This document shows positions 1 to 7,301 of a DNA stretch of 38,403 nucleotides, one piece after another. Position numbers and translations under genes: made by a program. The stretch is taken from the NCBI GenBank assembly GCA_017643495.1, contig JAEPNK010000006.1:1-38403 (forward strand), written 5' to 3'. The DNA comes from Rhizobiaceae bacterium. GTDB lineage: Bacteria; Pseudomonadota; Alphaproteobacteria; Rhizobiales; Rhizobiaceae. Numbering within the stretch: position 1 is the first letter of the stretch; each line of letters begins with the position of its first letter. The notes beneath the pieces were generated by a model. The model made no database searches. It saw only the letters and a program-made list of their open reading frames with translations, and was not told the origin of the DNA.

Positions 1-77
1 GTCTTGCCATGGTCAACATGGCCAATCGTGCCAATGTTGCAGTGCGGCTTGTTGCGTTCAAACTTTTCTTTTGCCAT
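1..77 (-). CDS. tuf: Elongation factor Tu, N-terminal fragment (cut by window edge)
   Basis: The minus strand from 77 to 1 encodes the first 25 residues of EF-Tu, starting [16 protein letters not shown] and running into the P-loop GHVDHGK, the most conserved part of the translational GTPase that delivers aminoacyl-tRNA to the ribosome. The match to the family start is essentially exact, so the identification is secure although only a fragment is visible. The rest lies beyond the left edge. In many proteobacteria tuf directly follows tRNA-Tyr and tRNA-Gly; here these tRNAs are 3.1 kb away, separated by a two-component system and a UPF0489-like gene. Confidence 0.96.
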   Translation of the reverse strand, partial: MAKEKFERNKPHCNIGTIGHVDHGK

Positions 78-115
78 TTCAAAATCCAATGTTTGCAGAA
101 GGTCAGAATGCGGTT

Positions 116-144
116 CTGATACAGATACAGCCAAGAGTTTTCAA
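116..144 (-). promoter_or_regulatory. Candidate sigma-70 promoter for tuf
   Basis: On the minus strand, TTGAAA (139-144) is followed after exactly 17 bases by TATCAG (116-121). This would start transcription near base 109, about 30 bases upstream of the tuf ATG at 77. The -35 box is good and the -10 box matches at only some positions. This is a pattern call, not tested. Confidence 0.5.
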
Positions 145-518
145 GGGAAATATCCACAGCACCGCATACGATTGAACCCGGTCCAAATCCGGAAACGGGC
201 CCACTGACAAACAGAGCATCACGGAAGGTTCGAGACTGGCGTGAGGTTGGGCACAATCCAGAAAGCCCGTTGTTTCGGGCAAAGATTACCCCTGACGGAA
301 AAATTTGGAAAAAACCACTGTTTTCGAAAATTGTATCTGTGTTTATCCTGCAAACTGGGTGGAATCAGTTTTGCATATCCAAATTCCGGCAACATGACCG
401 GAACCTGACATGGTTGGCCAAACGGGCCGGGCATGAGGGTTTCCTGACACTCACAACATGGTTTGTGAAATCATGTGTGACCGAACAATGCAACACATAT
501 GCAAGAACTGGATAACGC
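145..518. other. Intergenic region between divergent tuf and the histidine kinase
   Basis: About 370 bases without a credible gene. Short frames here have no ribosome site and no family resemblance. The kinase promoter should lie in the right half, but I see no convincing -35/-10 pair. No tRNA or repeat was seen. Confidence 0.5.
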
Positions 519-1679
519 ATGGCTGAAAAGCATTATTTGCACAGTGAGCTTGAGAACCTGGTAACCCGGGACGCCACCATGTGGAATTTCATCTGCGCCG
601 GATCACTGGACGGCGTATGGTACTGGGATCTTGAAAATCCTGAAAATGAGTGGATGAGTCCCGAATTCTGGGCCCTGTTCGGTCATGATCCGGTCAGCAA
701 GCGCCATGATCCGGCTGAATGGCAGGAGATGATCTTCAAAGAAGACCTTGAACACGCACTCGACAATTTTCACAAGCATTGCGCTGATCCCTCACATCCT
801 TACGACCAAATCGTACGTTACAGACACAAAAACGGCTCGACCGTTTGGGTGCGCTGTCGCGGCATTGCCATTCGGAACGAAGATGGAAAACCGGTACGCA
901 TGCTGGGCGCCCACAATGACGTAACTGCACTCAAGCTCTCCGAAGAAAAGGCAAATCAGCAAATTGGGGAACTTGATACGGCAAACCGCGAAGTCGAGGA
1001 GTCCAACCATGAACTCCGGGCCTTTGCATATGGCGTCTCACATGACCTGAAATCCCCGGCCAATACGCTGGCAATGATTCTGGCTGAAATCAACAATGAT
1101 GCGGACGACCTTTCCGACAAGCAGAAGATGTTGCTTGGCATGGGTATCAAAACCGTTGAGCGGATGCGTACCCTTATTGAGGAATTGCTGGCCTATACCC
1201 GCCTGATTGGCGAAGAACTGAATGAAGCTGAAATCGACCTTGACGCATTGCTGGATGAAATCATGACCGGCATGCAAACCGAAATTGACTCAAGCCAAAC
1301 TTCAATCGTCAAAAAGGATTTGGGCAAGATACTGGGCAACGAAAGCCAGATCGGAATTCTCTTCCAGAATCTCCTTACAAATGCCATCAAGTATCGACAC
1401 GCTGAGCGCGCCCCCGTGATCACAATTGAAAACAGACGATCAGCAAAAAATGAAATCGAGCTGAATGTAAACGACAACGGAATGGGCATCCCCCAAGAGC
1501 AGAAATCCCGGATATTTGAAATGTTTGAGCGCTTGCATCGCTACGATGAAATTGCGGGCACGGGGCTTGGCCTGACGATCTGCAAACGTGTCGCACATAA
1601 CCATGGTGGCGACATTGATGTGGAATCAGTAGAAGGCGAAGGAAGCACGTTCACACTTCGCCTGCCCGGTCAGGACTAG
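519..1679 (+). CDS. Soluble PAS-domain sensor histidine kinase
   Basis: This 386-residue cytoplasmic kinase has no membrane segment. Residues about 25-140 form a PAS domain of the PAS_3 type with a PAC-like end (GSTVWVRCRGIAIRNEDGK). A short coiled stretch leads to the HisKA dimerisation helix with the phosphorylated His175 in SHDLKSP. The HATPase domain follows: N-box with N284/N288, G1 box DNGMGI (319-324), F-box IFEMFERL and G2 box GTGLGL (347-352). The architecture resembles kinases paired with stand-alone Rcp1-like regulators, such as bacteriophytochrome partners, but there is no GAF/PHY light-sensing region. A response regulator gene starts 11 bases after the stop, so both are probably co-transcribed. 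The signal is unknown. Confidence 0.93.
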   Translation: MAEKHYLHSELENLVTRDATMWNFICAGSLDGVWYWDLENPENEWMSPEFWALFGHDPVSKRHDPAEWQEMIFKEDLEHALDNFHKHCADPSHPYDQIVRYRHKNGSTVWVRCRGIAIRNEDGKPVRMLGAHNDVTALKLSEEKANQQIGELDTANREVEESNHELRAFAYGVSHDLKSPANTLAMILAEINNDADDLSDKQKMLLGMGIKTVERMRTLIEELLAYTRLIGEELNEAEIDLDALLDEIMTGMQTEIDSSQTSIVKKDLGKILGNESQIGILFQNLLTNAIKYRHAERAPVITIENRRSAKNEIELNVNDNGMGIPQEQKSRIFEMFERLHRYDEIAGTGLGLTICKRVAHNHGGDIDVESVEGEGSTFTLRLPGQD

Positions 1680-1690
1680 TACGGGAAATA

Positions 1691-2104
1691 ATGGAAAAAA
1701 AGAAAACCATACGCAAGCTGATGATGATCGATGACAACATACTCGATCATACACTATACCGTTTTCTGATTGAACGAACCGGGCTGGTTGAAGAACTGGT
1801 TTCCATGCTGGATGCGCGAGAGGCCCTCACCTACCTCGCCAAGAACCATGAAAAAATCGACCTGATCCTGCTGGATATCAACATGCCGGGCATGAGTGGT
1901 TTTGATTTTCTCGAAGAAGTCCGCGAAATGCTGGGAGACGAATTTACCAAGCCCATCATCATCATGTTGACGACCTCAATGGATCCAAAGGACATTGACC
2001 GGGCAAGCAGATACCAGATGGTAAAGGATTACTGTAACAAGCCCTTGTCGGAACAGAATATCGAGGAATTTGCACGTCTTGTTGCCGGCTCCCAAGGATC
2101 ATAG
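1691..2104 (+). CDS. Single-domain response regulator (CheY/Rcp1-like)
   Basis: This 137-residue receiver domain has no output domain. The acidic pocket is D14-D15, the phospho-acceptor is D62 (LLDINMPGMSG), the switch threonine is T94 or T95 (MLTTS), and the conserved lysine is K117 (CNKPL). The insertion-bearing N-terminus (DDNILDHTLYRFLIE) is typical of the Rcp1-like group, which takes phosphate from PAS or phytochrome kinases and signals by protein-protein contact. It lies 11 bases downstream of the PAS kinase, which is the obvious partner. Its target cannot be read from the sequence. Confidence 0.93.
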   Translation: MEKKKTIRKLMMIDDNILDHTLYRFLIERTGLVEELVSMLDAREALTYLAKNHEKIDLILLDINMPGMSGFDFLEEVREMLGDEFTKPIIIMLTTSMDPKDIDRASRYQMVKDYCNKPLSEQNIEEFARLVAGSQGS

Positions 2105-2157
2105 TTCATCGTTGGCAGGATTGGCCCCGCCAGGCTCTTGCTAAGATGGAAAACTGC

Positions 2158-2937
2158 TCAGACAGCCTCAAGATCCCGGGCGCTTTCGATCTTTCTGTAC
2201 GTGCGTGAAACCATGCGCTTGGCTGCCCTAATTTGGGGTGGGGCAACTTTCTTGAGAAGTTTTTTAACCGGGTTTCTGCTTTCTCCCTGTGTGTTCAATG
2301 GCGCTGGTGGCACCCAGACAAGGTTAGCATTGAAACGGTCGCCCAATCTCTCGGCAAAGCTTTTGAAAAGGCTTCGGTCAGGATCGGAATAGCCCGGTGA
2401 GTAAATCAGAGTGGTGAGTTCCGGAATGTGGCTGAAGTCACGCTCAAAGAACTGGCCAACGAGCTCATCTCGGTGCTTCGCATCATATTCAACCGAAGCA
2501 AAAGCATCCCAGTCGAGATCAAGATATTCATTTTCCTGCGGGCCCTGCCAATCGGCCAGCAACTTTTCTGAAAACCTGAATGAAACTTCCCGTCCACCGG
2601 ATTGTCTGTGAAAACGGCGATGCAAGGGCGCCTTGAAATCTGTCTCATAGCTGACAACCGGCCCGATATCGAACTTCCGCCCACCCCGCGGGCCATGTAT
2701 CCATCGCAGGTCACTCACGATACCGTTCATGATGGCATGAGCCAGAAAGTTACCCCGGTCGATGAACTGCTTTTCCCGTTCGCTTGTGAAAAAAGCCTTG
2801 CCTGCCGGGCGATCAATCATGATGCCGCGCATGTCACAATGAAAGTCCAGGTGCGTAAGGCTGATGCCTTGCAAGTTCCGGCTTTCCCATATCGGGTAAA
2901 CCTGTTCGTGATTGTCGGCAATCATGATTTCCGGCAT
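2158..2937 (-). CDS. UPF0489-like protein of unknown function
   Basis: A 259-residue soluble protein. The N-terminus (ADNHEQVYPIWESRN, then THLDFHCDMRG at 28-38) resembles the UPF0489 family, whose members carry a similar His/Asp motif early in the chain. H29, D31, H33 and D35 would form a metal-binding cluster by analogy with arginase-like folds (inference). No signal peptide or membrane helix is present. The C-terminal 40 residues are Lys/Arg-rich. The gene is read towards the response regulator (convergent, 53-base gap) and lies downstream of tRNA-Gly on the same strand. The family assignment rests on recognition of the motif and spacing only; the function is not known. Confidence 0.6.
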   Translation of the reverse strand: MPEIMIADNHEQVYPIWESRNLQGISLTHLDFHCDMRGIMIDRPAGKAFFTSEREKQFIDRGNFLAHAIMNGIVSDLRWIHGPRGGRKFDIGPVVSYETDFKAPLHRRFHRQSGGREVSFRFSEKLLADWQGPQENEYLDLDWDAFASVEYDAKHRDELVGQFFERDFSHIPELTTLIYSPGYSDPDRSLFKSFAERLGDRFNANLVWVPPAPLNTQGESRNPVKKLLKKVAPPQIRAAKRMVSRTYRKIESARDLEAV

Positions 2938-3100
2938 GGAATTCCCAGTTCTTTCAAGAATGTCATTCAGGCGAAACCTAGGGCGGCACCCTTAAAATAC
3001 CGGAAATACAAGCGGAATGTCCTGAAATAGCCGGAACAAGGTAAACAGCATCATAAGATTTTCCAGCTCCTGTTTTCGTCCTTGGGCAAATCAAAAATGC

Positions 3101-3143
3101 GAAAGAAAACAAAAACCGGGTTCCGTTCATCCGCAAGGATGAA
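3101..3143 (-). terminator. Possible terminator after tRNA-Gly
   Basis: Reading leftwards after the tRNA-Gly CCA end, a 7-base stem TTCATCC/GGATGAA with a 4-base loop (3126-3143) is followed after about a dozen bases by a T-rich run (positions 3101-3115, T's on the minus strand). The gap between stem and T-run is longer than in a classic intrinsic terminator. Confidence 0.35.
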
Positions 3144-3179
3144 GCAGGTGGCAAAACGGAAATATGCGAAGGGAAATTT

Positions 3180-3253
3180 TGGAGCGGGTAGCGGGAATCG
3201 AACCCGCATATTCAGCTTGGAAGGCTGCTGCACTACCATTGTGCTATACCCGC
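3180..3253 (-). tRNA. tRNA-Gly (anticodon UCC), CCA encoded
   Basis: The minus strand folds as a 74-base tRNA. The acceptor stem is GCGGGTA/TACCCGC, the D-loop contains AATGGTA, the anticodon loop CTTCCAA carries TCC, the T-arm contains GGTTCGATTCC, and the discriminator is T followed by an encoded CCA. It lies 55 bases downstream of tRNA-Tyr on the same strand and very probably belongs to the same primary transcript. Confidence 0.97.
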
Positions 3254-3308
3254 AATACCAACCCGGGTTACAAAAACCCCTGCCAGTATGAGCCAAACCT
3301 GCCGAGTT

Positions 3309-3393
3309 TGGTGGAGGAGGCTGGATTCGAACCAGCGTACGCATAGCGAACGGATTTACAATCCGTCTCCTTTAACCACTCGGACACTCCTCC
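3309..3393 (-). tRNA. tRNA-Tyr (anticodon GUA), CCA encoded
   Basis: An 85-base class II tRNA on the minus strand. The acceptor stem is GGAGGAG/CTCCTCC, the anticodon loop is TTGTAAA, a long variable arm follows, the T-arm contains GGTTCGAATCC, the discriminator is A, and CCA is encoded. The long variable arm and GTA anticodon identify bacterial tRNA-Tyr. A strong promoter lies 94 bases upstream. Confidence 0.97.
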
Positions 3394-3486
3394 ATTCTTG
3401 GCGAGGTCTGACCAGTTTCCCTTCTTGACGTTTAATTTCAACCGGGAAAAAACCAGCAACACTGAAGCATCGCCAATCTGACGCGC

Positions 3487-3515
3487 GTTATGCCGACATG
3501 GAGGTTGACTGTCAA
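3487..3515 (-). promoter_or_regulatory. Promoter for the tRNA-Tyr / tRNA-Gly transcript
   Basis: On the minus strand a perfect TTGACA (3510-3515) is followed by a 17-base spacer and CATAAC (3487-3492, four of six matches to the consensus). Transcription would start near 3480, about 85 bases before tRNA-Tyr. The -35 box lies inside the palindrome GTTGACTGTCAAC (3504-3516), so a TTGACT is also present on the plus strand, facing rlmB, though without a convincing -10. Confidence 0.7.
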
Positions 3516-3543
3516 CATCCGATAACAAATCAGGGTCGACAAA

Positions 3544-3559
3544 TGCAAGCTTTCTTGCA
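3544..3559 (+). other. Small hairpin in the rlmB leader
   Basis: TGCAAG and CTTGCA are separated by a 4-base loop, giving a 6-base-pair hairpin about 45 bases before the chosen rlmB start. It may only be leader structure; no riboswitch or operator is recognised. Confidence 0.3.
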
Positions 3560-3603
3560 CAAGCATGTTGACCACGGCCCAGGACAGGGAGTACCCCGCT
3601 TGC

Positions 3604-4470
3604 ATGAGCTCTAAAAACCCGCCGAAACAGATGAGTGACGAACACAACGCCTTTCATGCCGAACGCCGTCGTGCGCGAAGGGATGCGGCCAAGGGCAAAG
3701 GCAAAAGTGGCGGCAAAACATGGCCAAAACGCAAACAGGTAGACCGCCAGGACACGGACACCCTTTATCTGTACGGCCTGCATACCGTCCGACAGGCAAT
3801 TCTCAACCCTGCAAGACAGAAGAACCGCTTGTACACAACCCTGAACGGCCTGCAACGGCTTGAGTTGGACGCAAATTTACTGGACTCTATCGAGGTTGAA
3901 GAAAAACTTCCCCGTGAACTTGATGCACTGGTTGGCTCGGAAGCGGTTCACCAGGGGGTTGTTCTGCATGCGGAACCGGTTGCCACCAAACCACTGGAAG
4001 AGCTTGCAGAAACGAACCTCGTGCTACTACTCGATCAGGTAACCGATCCGCATAATGTTGGTGCAATCATGCGATCTGCCGTTGCAATGAATGCAGGCGC
4101 GATCATCACAACCAGCCGCTATTCGCCTGTTGAAAGCGGTGTATTGGCAAAATCCGCCTCCGGTGCGCTCGACCTGATCGACCACATAGAAGTGCGCAAC
4201 CTCGCGGAAACGCTGGAAGACCTGATGAAAGACGATTTCACGACGATCGGTCTCGACAGTGAAGAAGCGATTCCCTTTGAAAATGTGGAAGGCCAGAAAC
4301 GCATCGCGCTTGTTCTGGGTGCTGAAGGCAAAGGCTTGCGCGAAAAGACGCGCAAGACCTGTTCCATTCTTGCAAGACTGGACATGCCTGGCGAAATCAA
4401 GTCCCTCAATGTTTCAAACGCAGCAGCGTTGTCATTGTACCTGAGCAGGCAAATACTCCAGAAAGCCTGA
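3604..4470 (+). CDS. rlmB: 23S rRNA 2'-O-ribose methyltransferase, RlmB/TrmH family (SpoU)
   Basis: A SpoU-class methyltransferase expected to use S-adenosylmethionine to methylate a guanosine 2'-hydroxyl in 23S rRNA (G2251 in E. coli). The three SpoU motifs are present: DPHNVGAIMRSA, then VLGAEGKGLREKTR, then LNVSNAAALSLYL near the C-terminus; these make the trefoil-knot SAM pocket. An L30e-like substrate-binding domain (LYLYGLHTVRQAIL onward) precedes them, with a Lys/Arg-rich N-terminal tail typical of alphaproteobacterial versions. The frame is also open from 3565 and has a further ATG at 3631. I chose 3604 because AGGGAG lies upstream and the tail there matches relatives. Divergence from the tRNA-Tyr/Gly transcript is the usual alphaproteobacterial arrangement. 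Confidence 0.9.
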   Translation: MSSKNPPKQMSDEHNAFHAERRRARRDAAKGKGKSGGKTWPKRKQVDRQDTDTLYLYGLHTVRQAILNPARQKNRLYTTLNGLQRLELDANLLDSIEVEEKLPRELDALVGSEAVHQGVVLHAEPVATKPLEELAETNLVLLLDQVTDPHNVGAIMRSAVAMNAGAIITTSRYSPVESGVLAKSASGALDLIDHIEVRNLAETLEDLMKDDFTTIGLDSEEAIPFENVEGQKRIALVLGAEGKGLREKTRKTCSILARLDMPGEIKSLNVSNAAALSLYLSRQILQKA

Positions 4471-4485
4471 CTGACCGGTCAGTCA
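4468..4485. repeat. 18-base perfect palindrome spanning two convergent stop codons
   Basis: TGACTGACCGGTCAGTCA reads identically on both strands. It contains the TGA stop of rlmB (4468-4470) and the TGA stop of the convergent basic protein gene (4479-4481 on the minus strand). No T-run follows on either side, so a simple intrinsic terminator is not supported. Confidence 0.75.
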
Positions 4486-5135
4486 CCCAGCCGTATGATG
4501 TGCGGTCCGGAAATACCGTCTTGCGGAGGAAGGTGTTTACCCGAAACACCCGGTGTTATGATCCGCGGACCGGTGCCGTTTTCATAAAGGCGATACCCGC
4601 AATTAAATCCGGCAGGACACTCTGTAACAACTGGCGGTCCTGCGGGAATCACTTCCGTGTAATAAATACCGTCACGGCCGTCATCCACCGGCAGCGGATA
4701 ATAAAAATCATTACCACTCAAAATCCGCTTGCTGTATGTCGTGACACCATCACGAAGCTTGTGACGTGGAAGATTGTAACGATAGCCCGGTTTTACATAC
4801 TGGCGAATTGGCCGGTGGGCATGTTTCCGGTGATAATGGTGCTTGCGGTAGCGTTTTCCATAGTGGCGCGAATAGACTTTTCCGCTGCTCCGCCCGAGGC
4901 GAACGCCTGAACGACGGCTGTCCACGGCAAAACGTCCCTTGTGACGGAATTTCTTTCCGTGGAAGCGCTTGTGTGCACTGTAGTGTTGTTTTTTCAATCC
5001 GCCGGAGACTTTTGCGCCATAGGAACCGTTGCGCGCCTCTCCGCTTGCAGTCGAGGCAACAAGCATGGCCGAGGTCATCAACGCCGCCAACAACAGCATC
5101 GGCAGGCGGAATGTAAATTGTGGTTTCATGGTCAT
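4479..5135 (-). CDS. Secreted Arg/Lys/His-rich protein, function unknown
   Basis: A 218-residue protein with a clear Sec signal peptide: a basic start, a hydrophobic core (LPMLLLAALMTSAMLVAS, residues 11-28) and cleavage probably near SGEA. The mature N-terminal half (about 45-125) is extremely basic, with histidine and tyrosine clusters such as RKHHYHRKHAHRP. The C-terminal third is neutral, Gly/Pro-rich and has a single Cys pair (C173, C179) that could form a disulphide. The ATG at 5135 is preceded by GGAG at suitable distance; the frame extends further upstream without a better site. Similar short basic envelope proteins are common in Hyphomicrobiales, but I do not recognise a named family. 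It is divergent from the sodium channel gene. Confidence 0.75.
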   Translation of the reverse strand: MTMKPQFTFRLPMLLLAALMTSAMLVASTASGEARNGSYGAKVSGGLKKQHYSAHKRFHGKKFRHKGRFAVDSRRSGVRLGRSSGKVYSRHYGKRYRKHHYHRKHAHRPIRQYVKPGYRYNLPRHKLRDGVTTYSKRILSGNDFYYPLPVDDGRDGIYYTEVIPAGPPVVTECPAGFNCGYRLYENGTGPRIITPGVSGKHLPPQDGISGPHIIRLGD

Positions 5136-5377
5136 GACCAACTCCTGTCCGCCGAAACGGACGATTTGTCCGGTTTTTCCTCGCCCGGAACTACTCAAAA
5201 CAGGAACGACGCATTTTTCTTTCGCCGCTGGCCGCATCTGTCTTTAAGGATAGGGTTCAGACGCGTAGCGGGCAAGGCAGTCAGCCCTCGCAAACACGAC
5301 AAATGCCCCACATGGTTAACCTTGGGCAGTCCAGCGTCATTTTGACCACACGCCCGTCTTGAAAAGCGCCCTTCTGC

Positions 5378-6211
5378 ATGCCAGCTAATCTCAAACACAT
5401 TCCTGCAGAAAATCCCATGCTCCAGAACAAGCTGAAATCCTTTGTAGACCACCCCTATTTCGAAACCGTGATACTGGCGTTGATCATCATCAATGCAGTT
5501 GTACTGGGTCTTGAAACCAGCCCTGCTGTGATGAACAGCGTCGGGCCGGCGCTCATGGCTATTGATACGGCCATACTGGCAGTTTTCGTCATTGAGTTGT
5601 TCCTCAGACTTGTGGCCGATTTCAGGGGCTTTTGGAGAAACCCGTGGAGAATTTTCGACCTGGTGGTGGTTGGCGTTGCCGTAATCCCGTCAACCGGCGC
5701 TTTTTCTGTGCTGCGGGCCTTCCGCATTCTGCGCGTTTTACGACTTGTTTCCACCGTCAAGGCAATGCGGCGTGTGGTGACCGGATTGCTTTCCGCCCTG
5801 CCCGGCATGGGATCAATTGTTTTGCTGCTCGGCCTGATTTTTTATGTTTTCGCAGTTATCAGCACCAAGCTGTTCGGCAACAGCTTTCCGGACTGGTTCG
5901 GTACGCTTGGTGAATCTGCCTACACGCTTTTCCAGATCATGACGCTTGAAAGCTGGTCAATGGGAATTGTTCGTCCGGTGATGGAACAATACCCATATGC
6001 CTGGCTGTTGTTCGTGCCATTCATCATCATGACAGCATTTACCGTGCTCAATCTGTTCATTGGTGTGATTGTAGATGCCATGCAATCGGAACACGAAGCG
6101 GAAGCACGTGGTGAGCGCGAACGCATGATGAGTGAGACAGAAATGATCCTGAATGAAGTTCGCGCCCTGCGGCAGGAGGTTGCAGAACTCAAGTCCGGGA
6201 AAAACGGCTAA
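5378..6211 (+). CDS. Bacterial voltage-gated sodium channel (NaChBac/NavBac family)
   Basis: A 277-residue channel with one six-helix repeat that assembles as a tetramer in the inner membrane. S1 is about residues 29-46 and S2 about 62-80. S4 carries gating arginines at every third position: R113, R116, R119 and R122 in VLRAFRILRVLRLV. The pore loop contains the selectivity filter TLESWSM (189-195), the signature of bacterial Nav channels, with the ring glutamate E191. S6 is about 207-232. The C-terminus (237-272) is a charged coiled coil with heptad-like spacing, used for tetramer assembly. The start could also be the ATG at 5417, giving 264 residues, closer to typical NavBac N-termini. Roles in motility, pH or osmotic response are known for relatives only. 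Confidence 0.95.
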   Translation: MPANLKHIPAENPMLQNKLKSFVDHPYFETVILALIIINAVVLGLETSPAVMNSVGPALMAIDTAILAVFVIELFLRLVADFRGFWRNPWRIFDLVVVGVAVIPSTGAFSVLRAFRILRVLRLVSTVKAMRRVVTGLLSALPGMGSIVLLLGLIFYVFAVISTKLFGNSFPDWFGTLGESAYTLFQIMTLESWSMGIVRPVMEQYPYAWLLFVPFIIMTAFTVLNLFIGVIVDAMQSEHEAEARGERERMMSETEMILNEVRALRQEVAELKSGKNG

Positions 6212-6215
6212 CCGG

Positions 6216-7241
6216 CTACTGGCCGGATTTGATTTTCATGCCGGCCAGCATTTTCTCGCCAAGCAGAAGCGTGCTGCCGGTCGCCATCACGATGCCGGGC
6301 AACAAAATCCATTCAAGTGTCCATTTTTCTCCTGAACGTTCGTTCTCGTGGACCATGTTGTGTTGCAGGCCTGCACAAAGCGTTTGTACATGTGCTGCCT
6401 GGGCCAGAACAAACTCGCAAACGACCGGGTTCTTCTTGTGGGCCATGGCTGAGGATGTTCCACCGGCAAGTGCTTCCGCTTCGGCCACCTCGTTCTGGGC
6501 CATCAACAGCAAGTCCCGGGCAATTTTTGCGACAGCAGCTGCCACCTGCCCATACCAATGGGCAATTTGCAATATGATGGCACGATCCGTGTGCCAGGCG
6601 TGACCCGGCCAGCAGAGCCCGAGTTTTTTTGCAACGCGTTTTCCAACCGCCGGATTGCGCGGATCAAGATCGTTCCATATACCGACCGGCCCGCCAATCT
6701 GCACCGGATAACTGCCGACAGCACTGGCTTTCGCCGCTTCCAGTCCACGTATCCAGTTGTTCGTTTTTTGTTGGAGCGTGATGGGCAACGCGGCCTGCAT
6801 GCGGGTGTGGGCCATCAGACCGGCCTGTTCCCTTCCCTCAGTCATGGCCGCTATCCGGGCCAGCAAGTTCCCAAGTCGTGAAACGGCGATCTTTTCGCTC
6901 TCGCAAAGCCTCACCATCAGGCTGCTGTCAAGCACATCCTGACTGGTACTTCCCAAGTGCAATGCCCGGGAGAATTCATCTGACAGGGTTGCCCGCAGTT
7001 GACGCACAAGCTCGGGTACAACAAGTCCGTCAATTTCAAATGCCGCGTCCAGGGCTTCGTAATCAGGCTTGAAAGCAGCAATTTTCGTTTCAAGATGCCC
7101 AAGCGCATCCGCAGATATGACACCTTCCTCAGCCTGAGCTTCGGCAAGTGCGAGTTCAAAACGCAACATCGCCTGAATGTCGGCTTCCCGCGTGAAAAGT
7201 TCCGCAGTCTTGTCGTCGGTCGTTATCCGGTTAACGAACAT
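6216..7241 (-). CDS. pcaB: 3-carboxy-cis,cis-muconate cycloisomerase
   Basis: A member of the fumarase/aspartase superfamily. It would lactonise 3-carboxy-cis,cis-muconate to 4-carboxymuconolactone in the protocatechuate branch of the beta-ketoadipate pathway. Visible family regions are GSTSQD (97-102), HTRMQAALPIT (145-155) and the signature GGTSSAMAHKKNP (260-272), whose SSAMAHK form is typical of PcaB rather than adenylosuccinate lyase. At 341 residues it is at the short end of the family; many PcaB proteins have longer C-terminal extensions. It is the last gene of the minus-strand pobA-CoA transferase-pcaF-pcaB run, 60 bases after pcaF. The other protocatechuate genes (pcaHG, pcaC, pcaD) are not in the window. 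Confidence 0.9.
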   Translation of the reverse strand: MFVNRITTDDKTAELFTREADIQAMLRFELALAEAQAEEGVISADALGHLETKIAAFKPDYEALDAAFEIDGLVVPELVRQLRATLSDEFSRALHLGSTSQDVLDSSLMVRLCESEKIAVSRLGNLLARIAAMTEGREQAGLMAHTRMQAALPITLQQKTNNWIRGLEAAKASAVGSYPVQIGGPVGIWNDLDPRNPAVGKRVAKKLGLCWPGHAWHTDRAIILQIAHWYGQVAAAVAKIARDLLLMAQNEVAEAEALAGGTSSAMAHKKNPVVCEFVLAQAAHVQTLCAGLQHNMVHENERSGEKWTLEWILLPGIVMATGSTLLLGEKMLAGMKIKSGQ

Positions 7242-7301
7242 GAGCCAAGACCCGCCTTTCCTTTGTCTTCATGGACGATGATGTATCGCCATCATGAAGG
7301 T

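Noticed and set aside
145-518. Short frames in the tuf/kinase gap as small genes
   Set aside because: No ribosome site, no recognisable product, and overlapping frames on both strands.
3268-3855. 195-residue open frame on the minus strand over tRNA-Tyr and the 5' part of rlmB
   Set aside because: It reads through a tRNA and is antisense to a clear gene; its residues over the tRNA are the translation of the tRNA itself.
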